Source of the DNA: Anaerolineales bacterium UBA6131
GTDB taxonomy: Bacteria > Chloroflexota > Anaerolineae > UBA2200
NCBI GenBank assembly: GCA_002435875.1
Contig: DIVN01000246.1
Location: forward strand, 1 to 10,654
Length of the DNA: 10,654 nucleotides
Direction of reading: 5' to 3'
Below the pieces are notes generated by a model. That model was given only the letters and a program-made list of their open reading frames with translations, was not told the DNA's origin and did not search any database. How positions within the stretch are numbered: position 1 is the stretch's first letter; the number at the start of each line of letters is the position of its first letter. The position numbers and the translations under genes were made by a program. Below, piece after piece: positions 1 to 6,393 of the stretch.

Positions 1-33
1 GACGGTATAGTCCGGATGAAAGAAGGTAGCTGT
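1..33 (+). promoter_or_regulatory. FMN riboswitch (RFN element), 3' end only
   Basis: The first 30 or so bases match the conserved 3' end of the FMN aptamer: a GAC-loop-GTC P6 hairpin (1-12), the conserved GGATG segment (14-18), and AGAAGG (21-26), which begins the 3' strand of closing helix P1. From memory, the B. subtilis ribD leader has the same order and spacing (GACAGTGAAAGTCTGGATG, then GGAGAAGG). The upstream two thirds of the aptamer lie outside the window, so the FMN-binding core cannot be checked. FMN riboswitches sense flavin mononucleotide and normally shut down riboflavin synthesis or transport genes when FMN is plentiful. Here the element lies on the same strand as, and just upstream of, a PTS operon, with only a terminator hairpin between them. 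Confidence 0.82.
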
Positions 34-62
34 GCGTTGCTTTGCGTTCTGAGCGCGCTGTT

Positions 63-94
63 GCCCCGAGCATTTCGCTCGGGGCATTTCTGTT
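63..94 (+). terminator. Intrinsic terminator, probable riboswitch expression platform
   Basis: A perfect 9-bp G+C-rich stem (63-71 with 77-85) closes a 5-nt loop and is followed by a T-rich but interrupted run (ATTTCTGTT, 86-94). It starts about 30 nt after the FMN aptamer and ends 22 nt before the EIIA start codon. The 5' arm contains GCCCCGA, complementary to the TCGGGGC that the FMN aptamer consensus carries near its 5' end. That is the usual terminator/antiterminator logic of FMN riboswitches, but the aptamer 5' end is not in the window, so the pairing is inferred. It could instead be a simple end terminator for an upstream gene, but then the PTS operon would have almost no room for a promoter. 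Confidence 0.78.
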
Positions 95-106
95 ATCGTG
101 CAGAGT

Positions 107-113
107 GAGGAGG
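107..113 (+). promoter_or_regulatory. Ribosome binding site of the EIIA gene
   Basis: GAGGAGG is a near-perfect Shine-Dalgarno sequence ending 3 nt before ATG 117. The spacing is short, but the downstream protein begins exactly where EIIA-Man proteins begin. This rules out the longer in-frame reading from ATG 42, which would run through the terminator hairpin. Confidence 0.65.
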
Positions 114-116
114 CAC

Positions 117-536
117 ATGATTGGCGTCGTGCTGCTATCGCATGGGCCCGCGGCGCAGGCCCTGCTTGATTCGGCCGAGCTCATCCTGGGCGAGCAGGGC
201 CAGGCCTGCGCTCTCGGCCTGCGCAGCGAGGATGGGCCAGAGTCATTCCGGCAAAGCCTGCGCGAGGCGATCACCCATGTGGATACTGGTGAAGGCGTAT
301 TGATAATGGTCGATATGTTCGGCGGCACGCCAGCAAACACGGTCGCCGCTGCGCTTCGCGAGGAGCCCTTCCACTGCCTATGTGGTATGAACCTAGCGAT
401 GTTGCTCGAGGCACTCCTCAGCCGTGACATGATGCCACTGCCCGAGCTGGCCAAGTACGTGTTGCGCAAGGGTCGCGCCTCCGTGTGCGATCTCGGCCTT
501 GCGCTGGCCAGACACCGCGGGCACGAGACCAACTAG
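117..536 (+). CDS. Mannose-family PTS enzyme IIA component
   Basis: A 139-residue protein the size of an EIIA-Man domain. It is cytoplasmic, accepts phosphate from phospho-HPr on a histidine and passes it to EIIB. The N-terminus MIGVVLLSHG carries the expected phosphorylation site, His9. The family motif DMFGGTPAN is at residues 66-74, and GMNLAMLLE at 90-98 matches the conserved GVNLPMLLE-type segment near the active site. The start at ATG 117 is chosen because of the Shine-Dalgarno at 107-113 and the family N-terminus; an in-frame ATG at 42 lies upstream of the terminator and would add a non-homologous stretch. It is the first gene after the FMN riboswitch, and EIIB follows 8 nt after its stop. 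EIIA is encoded separately, not fused to EIIB as in E. coli ManX. The family is certain; the substrate cannot be read from this subunit. Confidence 0.93.
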   Translation: MIGVVLLSHGPAAQALLDSAELILGEQGQACALGLRSEDGPESFRQSLREAITHVDTGEGVLIMVDMFGGTPANTVAAALREEPFHCLCGMNLAMLLEALLSRDMMPLPELAKYVLRKGRASVCDLGLALARHRGHETN

Positions 537-544
537 GAAGGGCC

Positions 545-1057
545 ATGGAAGAAAGATTGTTCGTTCGCGTTGACGATCGCTTCATTCACGGGCAGGTGGC
601 GGTCAAGTGGGTCCGGCACCTCCGCTTGCGTGAGATTTGGATCGTAGACGACGCGTTGGCTAAGGACTCTTTCATGCAGGGAGTATACGGCGCCGCCGCT
701 CCCCCCGGCACCCAGGTGCACGTCGTCGCTACGCAGCAGGCGGCGGGCAGCATCGCTATTCCCGCCTCTCGCGCATCGCCAGCGCTGGTCCTGATCAGGT
801 CACCTCTTGTGGCTGTTGACTTGTTGCAGCAAGGGCTACCATTTTCGGAACTCAACCTTGGTGGTCTGGCGGCGGTGCCTGGGGCCACCCGTCTCTCCAA
901 GAACGTGGCTGTCACGCCGACCCAGGTCGAAGCCCTCTGTACCCTTGTTGACGCCGGGATTCGTGTGTACATCCAGATGGTGCCCGAAGAGCACCGTATA
1001 GAGTTCGATCCGACAGTGGCCAAGGGCAAGGCAGTGCCCATGAATGCGCTTCGTTGA
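545..1057 (+). CDS. Mannose-family PTS enzyme IIB component
   Basis: A 170-residue cytoplasmic EIIB of the mannose/sorbose family, which takes phosphate from EIIA and transfers it to the substrate bound by EIIC-EIID. Residues 8-18 (RVDDRFIHGQV) are the classic EIIB signature, with phosphorylated His15. The LNLGGL segment (103-108), LSKNVAVT (117-124) and the IQMVPEE turn (143-149) also match the family, and the length is near the usual 155-170. ATG 545 is used because a longer in-frame reading from 485 overlaps EIIA and lacks homology; AGGAAGGG just upstream (535-542) provides a weak, close ribosome site. It lies between EIIA and the fused membrane component, as in other mannose-type operons. 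Confidence 0.93.
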   Translation: MEERLFVRVDDRFIHGQVAVKWVRHLRLREIWIVDDALAKDSFMQGVYGAAAPPGTQVHVVATQQAAGSIAIPASRASPALVLIRSPLVAVDLLQQGLPFSELNLGGLAAVPGATRLSKNVAVTPTQVEALCTLVDAGIRVYIQMVPEEHRIEFDPTVAKGKAVPMNALR

Positions 1058-1102
1058 TCGGCTGATAGACGGGCAGGATAAAAAGGAGATGGAGGTGTTC
1101 GT

Positions 1103-2713
1103 ATGCAGGTAACGATTGGTCAGGCTTTGCTGGTTGCTCTGGCAGCCTACCTAGGTTCCAGCACATGGTTCCTGGGCGTCGGATACTACACAGTGTACCG
1201 CCCACTTGTAGCGGGGACCATCGTTGGCGCGATTCTTGGAGACTGGCGCATGGGCATGCAGCTGGGCGCTGCCATTAACGCCATCTATTTGGGGTTCATT
1301 TCCACTGGAGGTACTCTCCCTGGCGACTTGATCTTCGCCGGCTATATTGGCACTGCGCTGGGAATCGCCGGCGGCCTCGATGCTGCGGCCGCAGTGGCCC
1401 TGGTCGTGCCGCTGGGCTTGCTTGGCAGTGGCATCTGGTTCTTCCGCATGGCGGCGGACTCGCTGTTTGTGCACTGGGCCGATGCTTTCGCCCGCAAGGG
1501 TGATGCCCGCGGTGTAGGTCTGGTTAACCTCTTGCCTGGCCAGCTGCTCATGCTCGTGCTCTACGGTGTGCCCGCCTTCCTTGTGGTCTACAACGCCTCA
1601 AGTGGCGTGCAGGCGGTCATGAGTCTGGTGCCACCCAAGCTGGTTGAGGGCCTGGCCATGGTCGGCGGTATGTTGCCGGCAGTGGGTATCGGCATGCTCC
1701 TCTCGTATGTTGCCACCTGGCGGGTTATGCCATTCTTCTTGATGGGTTTCCTTGCCGTGGTCTACCTTGGCTTGCCTGTGTTCGTGGTTGCCTTGTTTGG
1801 CCTGGCCGGCGGCGTGTTGCACATCCAGTACGCCGGGCACCTCTCGCGCCAGCGGGAGGCTGAAGCCGCAACCAGCGACGCCCGACAGCGGGAGAGCACT
1901 GAGCGTCTGCTCTCGCGAAACGATCTGCTCGGAGCCTGGTTCCGCTGGTTGACGTTCTCCCACTCTTGCTACAACTATGAGCGCATGCAGGGGCTCGGTT
2001 TTGCGCATGGCATGAGCCCTATCATTCGCAAGCTCTACTCCACCAAGGAGCAGATCGCGGCCGCACTCCAGCGCCATCTCTTGTACTTCAACACCGAGCC
2101 CAATGTTGGGGCAGTGGTGCACGGCGTGGCAGCTGCCATGGAGGAGGAGCGCGCGCTGGGCAACACCGAGTTGACTGACGAAGCGATCAACAGCGTCAAG
2201 ACCGGCCTGATGGGACCTCTTGCAGGCATCGGCGACTCGCTGACCCAGGGCCTGATCACCCCGATTCTGCTGACCCTTGGCATCGGCCTGGCCCAAGATG
2301 GCTTGTTGCTTGGGCCCATCCTCTACGTCGTGCTGATCACCGCCGCCATCGTCGGCATCAGCTACGTTTCCTGGATGCAGGGCTACCGCTGGGGCAAAGT
2401 TGCGGTGGAGCGCATCCTGCGGGCGGGCTTGCTGCACGACATTATGGAGGCATCATCAGCGGTGGCCATGTCGGTCGTCGGAGCGCTCACCGCCACCGTG
2501 GTCAGCCTGTCGACCAAGGCGATCATTCGTATCGGGCCTCAGCAGGTCCGTCTGCAGGCGGATATCTTCGACAAGATCCTCAAGGGATTGCTGCCTTTGA
2601 CTCTGACGATGGTCGTCTGGTGGCTGCTGCGCAAGCGCTCGCCGCTCACGGTCATTGTTTGGGTGTTTGTGTTTGGTCTCTTGGGCACCTGGGTTGGCCT
2701 TTTGGGTTGGTAG
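1103..2713 (+). CDS. Mannose-family PTS EIIC-EIID fusion protein
   Basis: A single 536-residue reading frame joins two membrane subunits that are normally separate. Residues 1 to about 247 are EIIC: several hydrophobic helices, with the conserved start GQALLVALAAYLG and the segment GAAINAIYLGFISTGG (55-70). A charged linker (about 248-272, rich in Arg, Glu and Ala) follows. Residues about 273-536 are EIID, recognised by YFNTEPNVGAVVHGVAAAMEEE (328-349), KTGLMGPLAGIGDSL (366-380) and C-terminal helices. Together they form the channel through which the substrate is taken up and phosphorylated by EIIB. The start is supported by GGAGG at 1091-1095, 7 nt upstream. No frameshift is visible and the linker is in frame. 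EIIC or EIID fusions occur in the PTS world, but this one is not the standard architecture. The substrate is unknown. Confidence 0.92.
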   Translation: MQVTIGQALLVALAAYLGSSTWFLGVGYYTVYRPLVAGTIVGAILGDWRMGMQLGAAINAIYLGFISTGGTLPGDLIFAGYIGTALGIAGGLDAAAAVALVVPLGLLGSGIWFFRMAADSLFVHWADAFARKGDARGVGLVNLLPGQLLMLVLYGVPAFLVVYNASSGVQAVMSLVPPKLVEGLAMVGGMLPAVGIGMLLSYVATWRVMPFFLMGFLAVVYLGLPVFVVALFGLAGGVLHIQYAGHLSRQREAEAATSDARQRESTERLLSRNDLLGAWFRWLTFSHSCYNYERMQGLGFAHGMSPIIRKLYSTKEQIAAALQRHLLYFNTEPNVGAVVHGVAAAMEEERALGNTELTDEAINSVKTGLMGPLAGIGDSLTQGLITPILLTLGIGLAQDGLLLGPILYVVLITAAIVGISYVSWMQGYRWGKVAVERILRAGLLHDIMEASSAVAMSVVGALTATVVSLSTKAIIRIGPQQVRLQADIFDKILKGLLPLTLTMVVWWLLRKRSPLTVIVWVFVFGLLGTWVGLLGW

Positions 2714-2737
2714 ACGGGCACAAGGGCAGCGTGAGAC

Positions 2738-4471
2738 ATGATCTTGGCTGATATGCGCGTTCTCAAAGGCCTGCCAGCCTCCCCTGGTGTGGCCTTTGGC
2801 TATGCAGTCTCGTACCAACCGGCTGGCGCTCCGGTACAGCGCTCCGGTGTTGACTCCAGCGCTGCGCAAGAGCTACAACGGCTTAGCACAGCATTGGAGC
2901 AGGCCCGGGAGCAGCTCGTCGTTCTGGAGCGCCAGGCCAGGGACCTGGCTGGGGAGCAAGCTGCACAGGTCATCGCGGACCACCAGCTCTTTCTCGAGGA
3001 TCCCGAACTTATCGGCGACGCGCGACGCCGCATCAAGCGCGGCGAGGGTGCCGAGGATGCGGTAAACCATGCCTTCGGCAAGTACATCCGCAAGCTGCGA
3101 GCCCTGCGCGTCGAGCCGTTCGTGCAGCGGGTTGCCGACCTGGAGGACGTGAGCTTGCGCCTCAGGCGCATCCTCGCTCGCGCCGAAAACAATAACGGCC
3201 AGCATTCGGTAGGCACACAGACGATCGTACTGGCCCAAGATCTTACACCTTCGGAGATCTTGCGCTTCTTGCAGCGTGGAGCAAAAGCCTTCTGCGCCGT
3301 CCGCGGCGGAGTTAGCTCGCACGCCGCGATTATCGCGCGCTCAGCAGGCACACCTAGCGTGCTCGCCATCGGCAAAGCGCTGCTGGATATCGCCGATGGG
3401 GAGCGGGTGCTGGTGGACGGCGACATAGGGCTCGTAATTGTGCGTCCCGATGCCGCCACAATGGCCCGCTACGCGGACGCTTTGGCGAGATCGTCGGCTA
3501 CTCTGGTGACGACGAACGAGGTGGACCAGTCGCTGGTATGCACCATGGACGGACGACAGATCGCTGTGGAGGCCAACATCGGGGATGAAAGCTCCGCTCG
3601 GCTGGCCGTGTCCAATGGTGCCGATGGTGTCGGACTGTTCCGCACCGAGTACCTCTTCCTCAGCCGCCCCGCGGCGCCTGACGAAGAAGAGCAGTACCAG
3701 AGCTATACGAATGTACTAGACATAATGCAGGGCAGGCCTGTAACCATCCGTACCGTAGATATTGGCGGGGACAAGCAGGTCAGCTATCTGGAGAATGGGA
3801 CCGAGTCCAATCCCGCTTTGGGTTGTCGGGGCACCCATCTGGCCTTGGCCAGACCCGAGCTGTTTGAGCCGCAGCTCCGGGCCATCGTGCGGGCCAGCGC
3901 CGGGCATCGGCTGCGCGTCGTATTCCCGATGGTGACAACCGTCGAGGAGGTGCGTGCGGCCAAAGCGCTGCTGTCAGAAGCCCAGCAGATGAGTAGATCG
4001 GAGGGCAGCACTACCGCGGAGCGCATTGAGATTGGGACGATGGTTGAGGCGCCGGCCGCAGCGCTGATCGTCGATCTGCTGTCGCGCGAGGTCGACTTTT
4101 TCAGCATTGGAACAAATGATCTAGTGCAGTACATCATGGCTTGCGAGCGTGGCAATGCCGCGCTGGAGCGCCTCTGCGATCCATTCCACCCGGCGGTCGT
4201 GCGCCTGATCCACCAGGTGGTCTCTGAAGCACACCGGGCTGGCAAGTGGGTTGGCCTGTGCGGCGAGATGGCTGGCAATCCGCAGGCCGTGCCGCTGTTG
4301 GTCGGCCTCAGCCTGGACGAGCTCAGTATGAGTCCTGCGCTGATTCCTCTGGTCAAGGCACGCGTGCGTCAATTGGATTTCGGTGCACTCCGGCATGCGC
4401 TGGACAGTGCGCTGGGGTGCGAGAGCGCTGACCAGGTACGCCAGTGCTTTGCGGATCAGCCGGGCACTTAG
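2738..4471 (+). CDS. ptsI: Phosphoenolpyruvate-protein phosphotransferase (PTS enzyme I)
   Basis: A 577-residue enzyme I, the usual length. It takes phosphate from PEP and gives it to HPr, the first step of every PTS. Residues about 10-150 contain the helical HPr-binding subdomain. GGVSSHAAIIARS (190-202) holds the phosphorylated histidine, His195. The C-terminal PEP-binding barrel shows GLFRTEYLF (299-307), GTNDLVQY (458-465) and GLCGEMAG (506-513) with the catalytic Cys508. The gene follows EIIC-EIID by 24 nt, so it probably belongs to the same FMN-controlled transcript. ATG 2738 has only a weak ribosome site (AAGGG, 2722-2726). ATG 2753 would give MRVLKGLPASPG, closer to the family N-terminus, and is a fair alternative (572 residues). 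No HPr gene is next to it, which is unusual since ptsH and ptsI often sit together. Confidence 0.95.
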   Translation: MILADMRVLKGLPASPGVAFGYAVSYQPAGAPVQRSGVDSSAAQELQRLSTALEQAREQLVVLERQARDLAGEQAAQVIADHQLFLEDPELIGDARRRIKRGEGAEDAVNHAFGKYIRKLRALRVEPFVQRVADLEDVSLRLRRILARAENNNGQHSVGTQTIVLAQDLTPSEILRFLQRGAKAFCAVRGGVSSHAAIIARSAGTPSVLAIGKALLDIADGERVLVDGDIGLVIVRPDAATMARYADALARSSATLVTTNEVDQSLVCTMDGRQIAVEANIGDESSARLAVSNGADGVGLFRTEYLFLSRPAAPDEEEQYQSYTNVLDIMQGRPVTIRTVDIGGDKQVSYLENGTESNPALGCRGTHLALARPELFEPQLRAIVRASAGHRLRVVFPMVTTVEEVRAAKALLSEAQQMSRSEGSTTAERIEIGTMVEAPAAALIVDLLSREVDFFSIGTNDLVQYIMACERGNAALERLCDPFHPAVVRLIHQVVSEAHRAGKWVGLCGEMAGNPQAVPLLVGLSLDELSMSPALIPLVKARVRQLDFGALRHALDSALGCESADQVRQCFADQPGT

Positions 4472-4522
4472 AGCCCCTTTTGGCAATGCGGAACTTCGCA
4501 CTATAGACCTTATGTAGAGCGG

Positions 4523-4540
4523 ATGTCGATAAGTCGACAT
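4523..4540. repeat. Small inverted repeat in the ptsI-ctpA gap
   Basis: ATGTCGA and TCGACAT form a perfect 7-bp stem around TAAG. An overlapping weaker pairing joins TTATGT (4510-4515) with ACATAA (4537-4542). No T-run follows, so this is a poor intrinsic terminator; it could be an operator. Apart from it and the promoter at 4628-4656, I see nothing in the roughly 215-nt gap between ptsI and ctpA, and no convincing terminator for the PTS operon. Confidence 0.4.
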
Positions 4541-4627
4541 AATCCTGCCAACGGTGAATGCTGTGCCTTGGCTCTGACACGACACAGTACAAGTCTCCAA
4601 GTGGCCCTCCCCTGCCGTCCTGTCTTC

Positions 4628-4656
4628 TTGCGAATCTGCGTGGGCCATGCTAGAAT
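4628..4656 (+). promoter_or_regulatory. Sigma70-type promoter for ctpA-smpB
   Basis: TTGCGA (4628-4633) and TAGAAT (4651-4656) are separated by exactly 17 nt, a good housekeeping promoter. The predicted transcript start is near 4663, about 24 nt before the chosen GTG start of ctpA, with the ribosome site between. It makes the protease and smpB independent of the PTS operon upstream. Confidence 0.65.
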
Positions 4657-4671
4657 GTTTGGCATGTGTGT

Positions 4672-4676
4672 AGGAG
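4672..4676 (+). promoter_or_regulatory. Ribosome binding site deciding the ctpA start
   Basis: AGGAG lies 10 nt before GTG 4687. A second in-frame GTG at 4666 lies upstream of it and only about 3 nt after the predicted transcript start, so it could be used only by leaderless translation. GTG 4687 is therefore preferred. Confidence 0.5.
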
Positions 4677-4686
4677 CACACCAGAA

Positions 4687-5895
4687 GTGACAGAAACGCG
4701 CAGCAATATCATCACGATGATGCTTGTCGTGGCCTTGGCCGCTAGCACGTTCGCGGCAGGCCTTGGCGTAGGACGTTATCTGCTACCTGCAGCCTGGTCA
4801 CCCTTGTCATCCAGCGATTCTGCGGAACAAGCCGCCCAGTTCCGCCTCTTTGAAGAGGCCTGGCGGCTCGTCAAGCGCCAGTTCTTCACCGAGGAGCCGC
4901 TGGACGGCACCCGCATGATATACGGGGCCATTCGCGGAATGCTAGCGTCGCTTGGCGACCGCCACTCTGTCTTTCTTGAACCCTCACAGGCAGACATGTT
5001 CCGCCAGGACCTGGAGGGAGAATTCAGCGGCATTGGCGCCACGGTGAACTCGACCGATGACGGGTTGGTGCAGATCGTCAAACCCCTGCCTGGCACGCCT
5101 GCTGAGCGCGCTGGCCTGCAGCCGGGTGACGTGATTCTCGCTGTCGACGGCCGTGACCTGGCAGGTCTGGATCTCAACCAGGCCGTTCTGCTGATCAGGG
5201 GTCCGACGAACAGCACGGTGCGTCTTTTGATTCAGCGCCTCGACGTACCTGCTTTCGAGGTCAGCCTAGTGCGCAGCACGATCTCTGTCGCTACGACTGA
5301 ATCGCGCATGCTGGACGGTCAGCTCGGCTACCTCGCGCTCTACGAGTTCAACGCGCGCGCCCCCAAGGAAGTGGTGGCGGCAATCAAACAGCTCCGAACT
5401 CAGGGCGCACGAGCGTTGATCTTCGACCTGCGGGGCAATCCTGGGGGCTACCTGTACGTCGCGGAGGAGGTGGCCAGCCAGTTCCTGAGCCAGGGCCTCA
5501 TCCTATCCGAGCGCACGCGTGATGGTGATGAAATCCTCCACCGCGTGCAGCCTGGCGGCGCCGCCACTGACTTGCCACTCGTGATTCTCGTTGATGGCAT
5601 GAGTGCCAGCGCTTCCGAAATCGTCGCTGGCGCCGTTCAGGATCAGGAGCGCGGCCTGCTGATTGGCGAGACAACCTTCGGCAAAGGCTCGGTGCAGACC
5701 ACGGAGCGCCTCAGTGACGGTTCGGCCGTGCAGCTCACCATCCGACGCTGGTACACGCCCAACGGACGCGCCATTCAGGGGGAAGGTCTCGTGCCCGACA
5801 TAGCGGTGGATCGTACTGCCGAGGATATTGCTGCCGGCGCGGATCCGCCTCTGGAAGCAGCCATTGTCTCGCTTCGTGAGCAGCTGAGCCTATGA
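4687..5895 (+). CDS. ctpA: C-terminal processing (tail-specific) S41 serine protease
   Basis: A 402-residue S41 peptidase starting at GTG. Residues about 8-34 form one hydrophobic segment, a signal anchor or signal peptide, so the enzyme should act outside the cytoplasmic membrane. An N-terminal helical region is followed by a PDZ domain (about 110-185, with GEFSGIGATV and GTPAERAGLQPGDVILAVDG), which binds C-terminal tails of substrates. The protease core has LIFDLRGNPGG (244-254), the nucleophile Ser308 in GMSASASEIVAGA, and the general base Lys333 in TFGKGSVQT, the 25-residue Ser-Lys spacing of the family. Its stop overlaps the smpB start (ATGA), implying cotranscription and translational coupling. 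Members trim or degrade proteins with exposed nonpolar C-termini; E. coli Tsp/Prc also degrades ssrA-tagged proteins in the periplasm. The exact substrate here is not known. Confidence 0.92.
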   Translation: MTETRSNIITMMLVVALAASTFAAGLGVGRYLLPAAWSPLSSSDSAEQAAQFRLFEEAWRLVKRQFFTEEPLDGTRMIYGAIRGMLASLGDRHSVFLEPSQADMFRQDLEGEFSGIGATVNSTDDGLVQIVKPLPGTPAERAGLQPGDVILAVDGRDLAGLDLNQAVLLIRGPTNSTVRLLIQRLDVPAFEVSLVRSTISVATTESRMLDGQLGYLALYEFNARAPKEVVAAIKQLRTQGARALIFDLRGNPGGYLYVAEEVASQFLSQGLILSERTRDGDEILHRVQPGGAATDLPLVILVDGMSASASEIVAGAVQDQERGLLIGETTFGKGSVQTTERLSDGSAVQLTIRRWYTPNGRAIQGEGLVPDIAVDRTAEDIAAGADPPLEAAIVSLREQLSL

Positions 5896-6353
5896 CCGAG
5901 CAATTCAAGACTGTAGCCACCAATCGCAAGGCCTACCACGACTATTTTCTTTTTGACGACCTGGAGGCCGGCATCGCCCTCACAGGTACGGAGATCAAGT
6001 CTATCCGCGAGGGGCGTGTGAACCTGCGCGATAGTTATGTGCAGATTCGAGCTGGGCAGGCCTGGCTCATGAATGTCCATGTCTCACCCTATGCCGCTGG
6101 CAGCCGCGAGAACCCCGATCCCCGGCGCGATCGACGTCTGCTGTTGCATCGCAGACAGATCGTGCGCCTGGCTGCGGCGACTCAGGAAAAGGGACTGACT
6201 ATCGTGCCCCTGCGCTTGTATCTGAAGAACAACCGGGCCAAGGTCCAGATTGCCCTGGCCCGCGGCAAAAAGCTCTACGACAAGCGTGACGCCATCGACC
6301 AACGTGAAACGGAGCGCCGGCTCCAGCGCGAAATCAAGGGGCGGCTGGACTGA
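5892..6353 (+). CDS. smpB: SsrA-binding protein SmpB
   Basis: A 153-residue cytoplasmic RNA-binding protein, the usual SmpB length. It brings alanyl-tmRNA to ribosomes stalled on broken messages and mimics the missing codon-anticodon pair. Matching segments are TNRKAYHDYF (10-19), TGTEIKSIREGRVNL (31-45), the oligonucleotide-binding segment WLMNVHVSPY (58-67), GSRENPDPRRDRRLLLHR (70-87) and the C-terminal ARGKKLYDKRDAI (123-135). The charged tail to residue 153 should form the helix that enters the mRNA channel. ATG 5892 overlaps the ctpA stop by 4 nt. Its RNA partner ssrA starts 40 nt downstream, a conserved pairing. Confidence 0.97.
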   Translation: MTEQFKTVATNRKAYHDYFLFDDLEAGIALTGTEIKSIREGRVNLRDSYVQIRAGQAWLMNVHVSPYAAGSRENPDPRRDRRLLLHRRQIVRLAAATQEKGLTIVPLRLYLKNNRAKVQIALARGKKLYDKRDAIDQRETERRLQREIKGRLD

Positions 6354-6354
6354 T

Positions 6355-6383
6355 TTGCCTTTTGGCTCAAGGCGTGGCATAAT
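6355..6383 (+). promoter_or_regulatory. Promoter of the tmRNA gene
   Basis: TTGCCT (6355-6360) and CATAAT (6378-6383) are spaced by 17 nt and lie just after the smpB stop. The transcript would start about 4-7 nt before the mature tmRNA 5' end at 6394, which fits RNase P trimming of the tRNA-like end. TAATAT (6380-6385) is an overlapping alternative -10. Confidence 0.6.
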
Positions 6384-6393
6384 ATGGCATCTC

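Noticed and set aside
42..116. In-frame extension of EIIA to ATG 42
   Set aside because: It would be translated through the terminator hairpin, has no ribosome site, and adds residues absent from EIIA-Man proteins; ATG 117 has GAGGAGG and the family N-terminus.
1598..2437. 279-residue minus-strand frame opposite EIIC-EIID
   Set aside because: Its His/Gln/Ala/Asp-rich composition is typical of an antisense shadow of a hydrophobic membrane gene; there is no domain or ribosome site.
4457..4486. Possible ptsI terminator just after the stop codon
   Set aside because: Only a 4-bp GGGC/GCCC stem can form before CTTTTGG, too weak to call.
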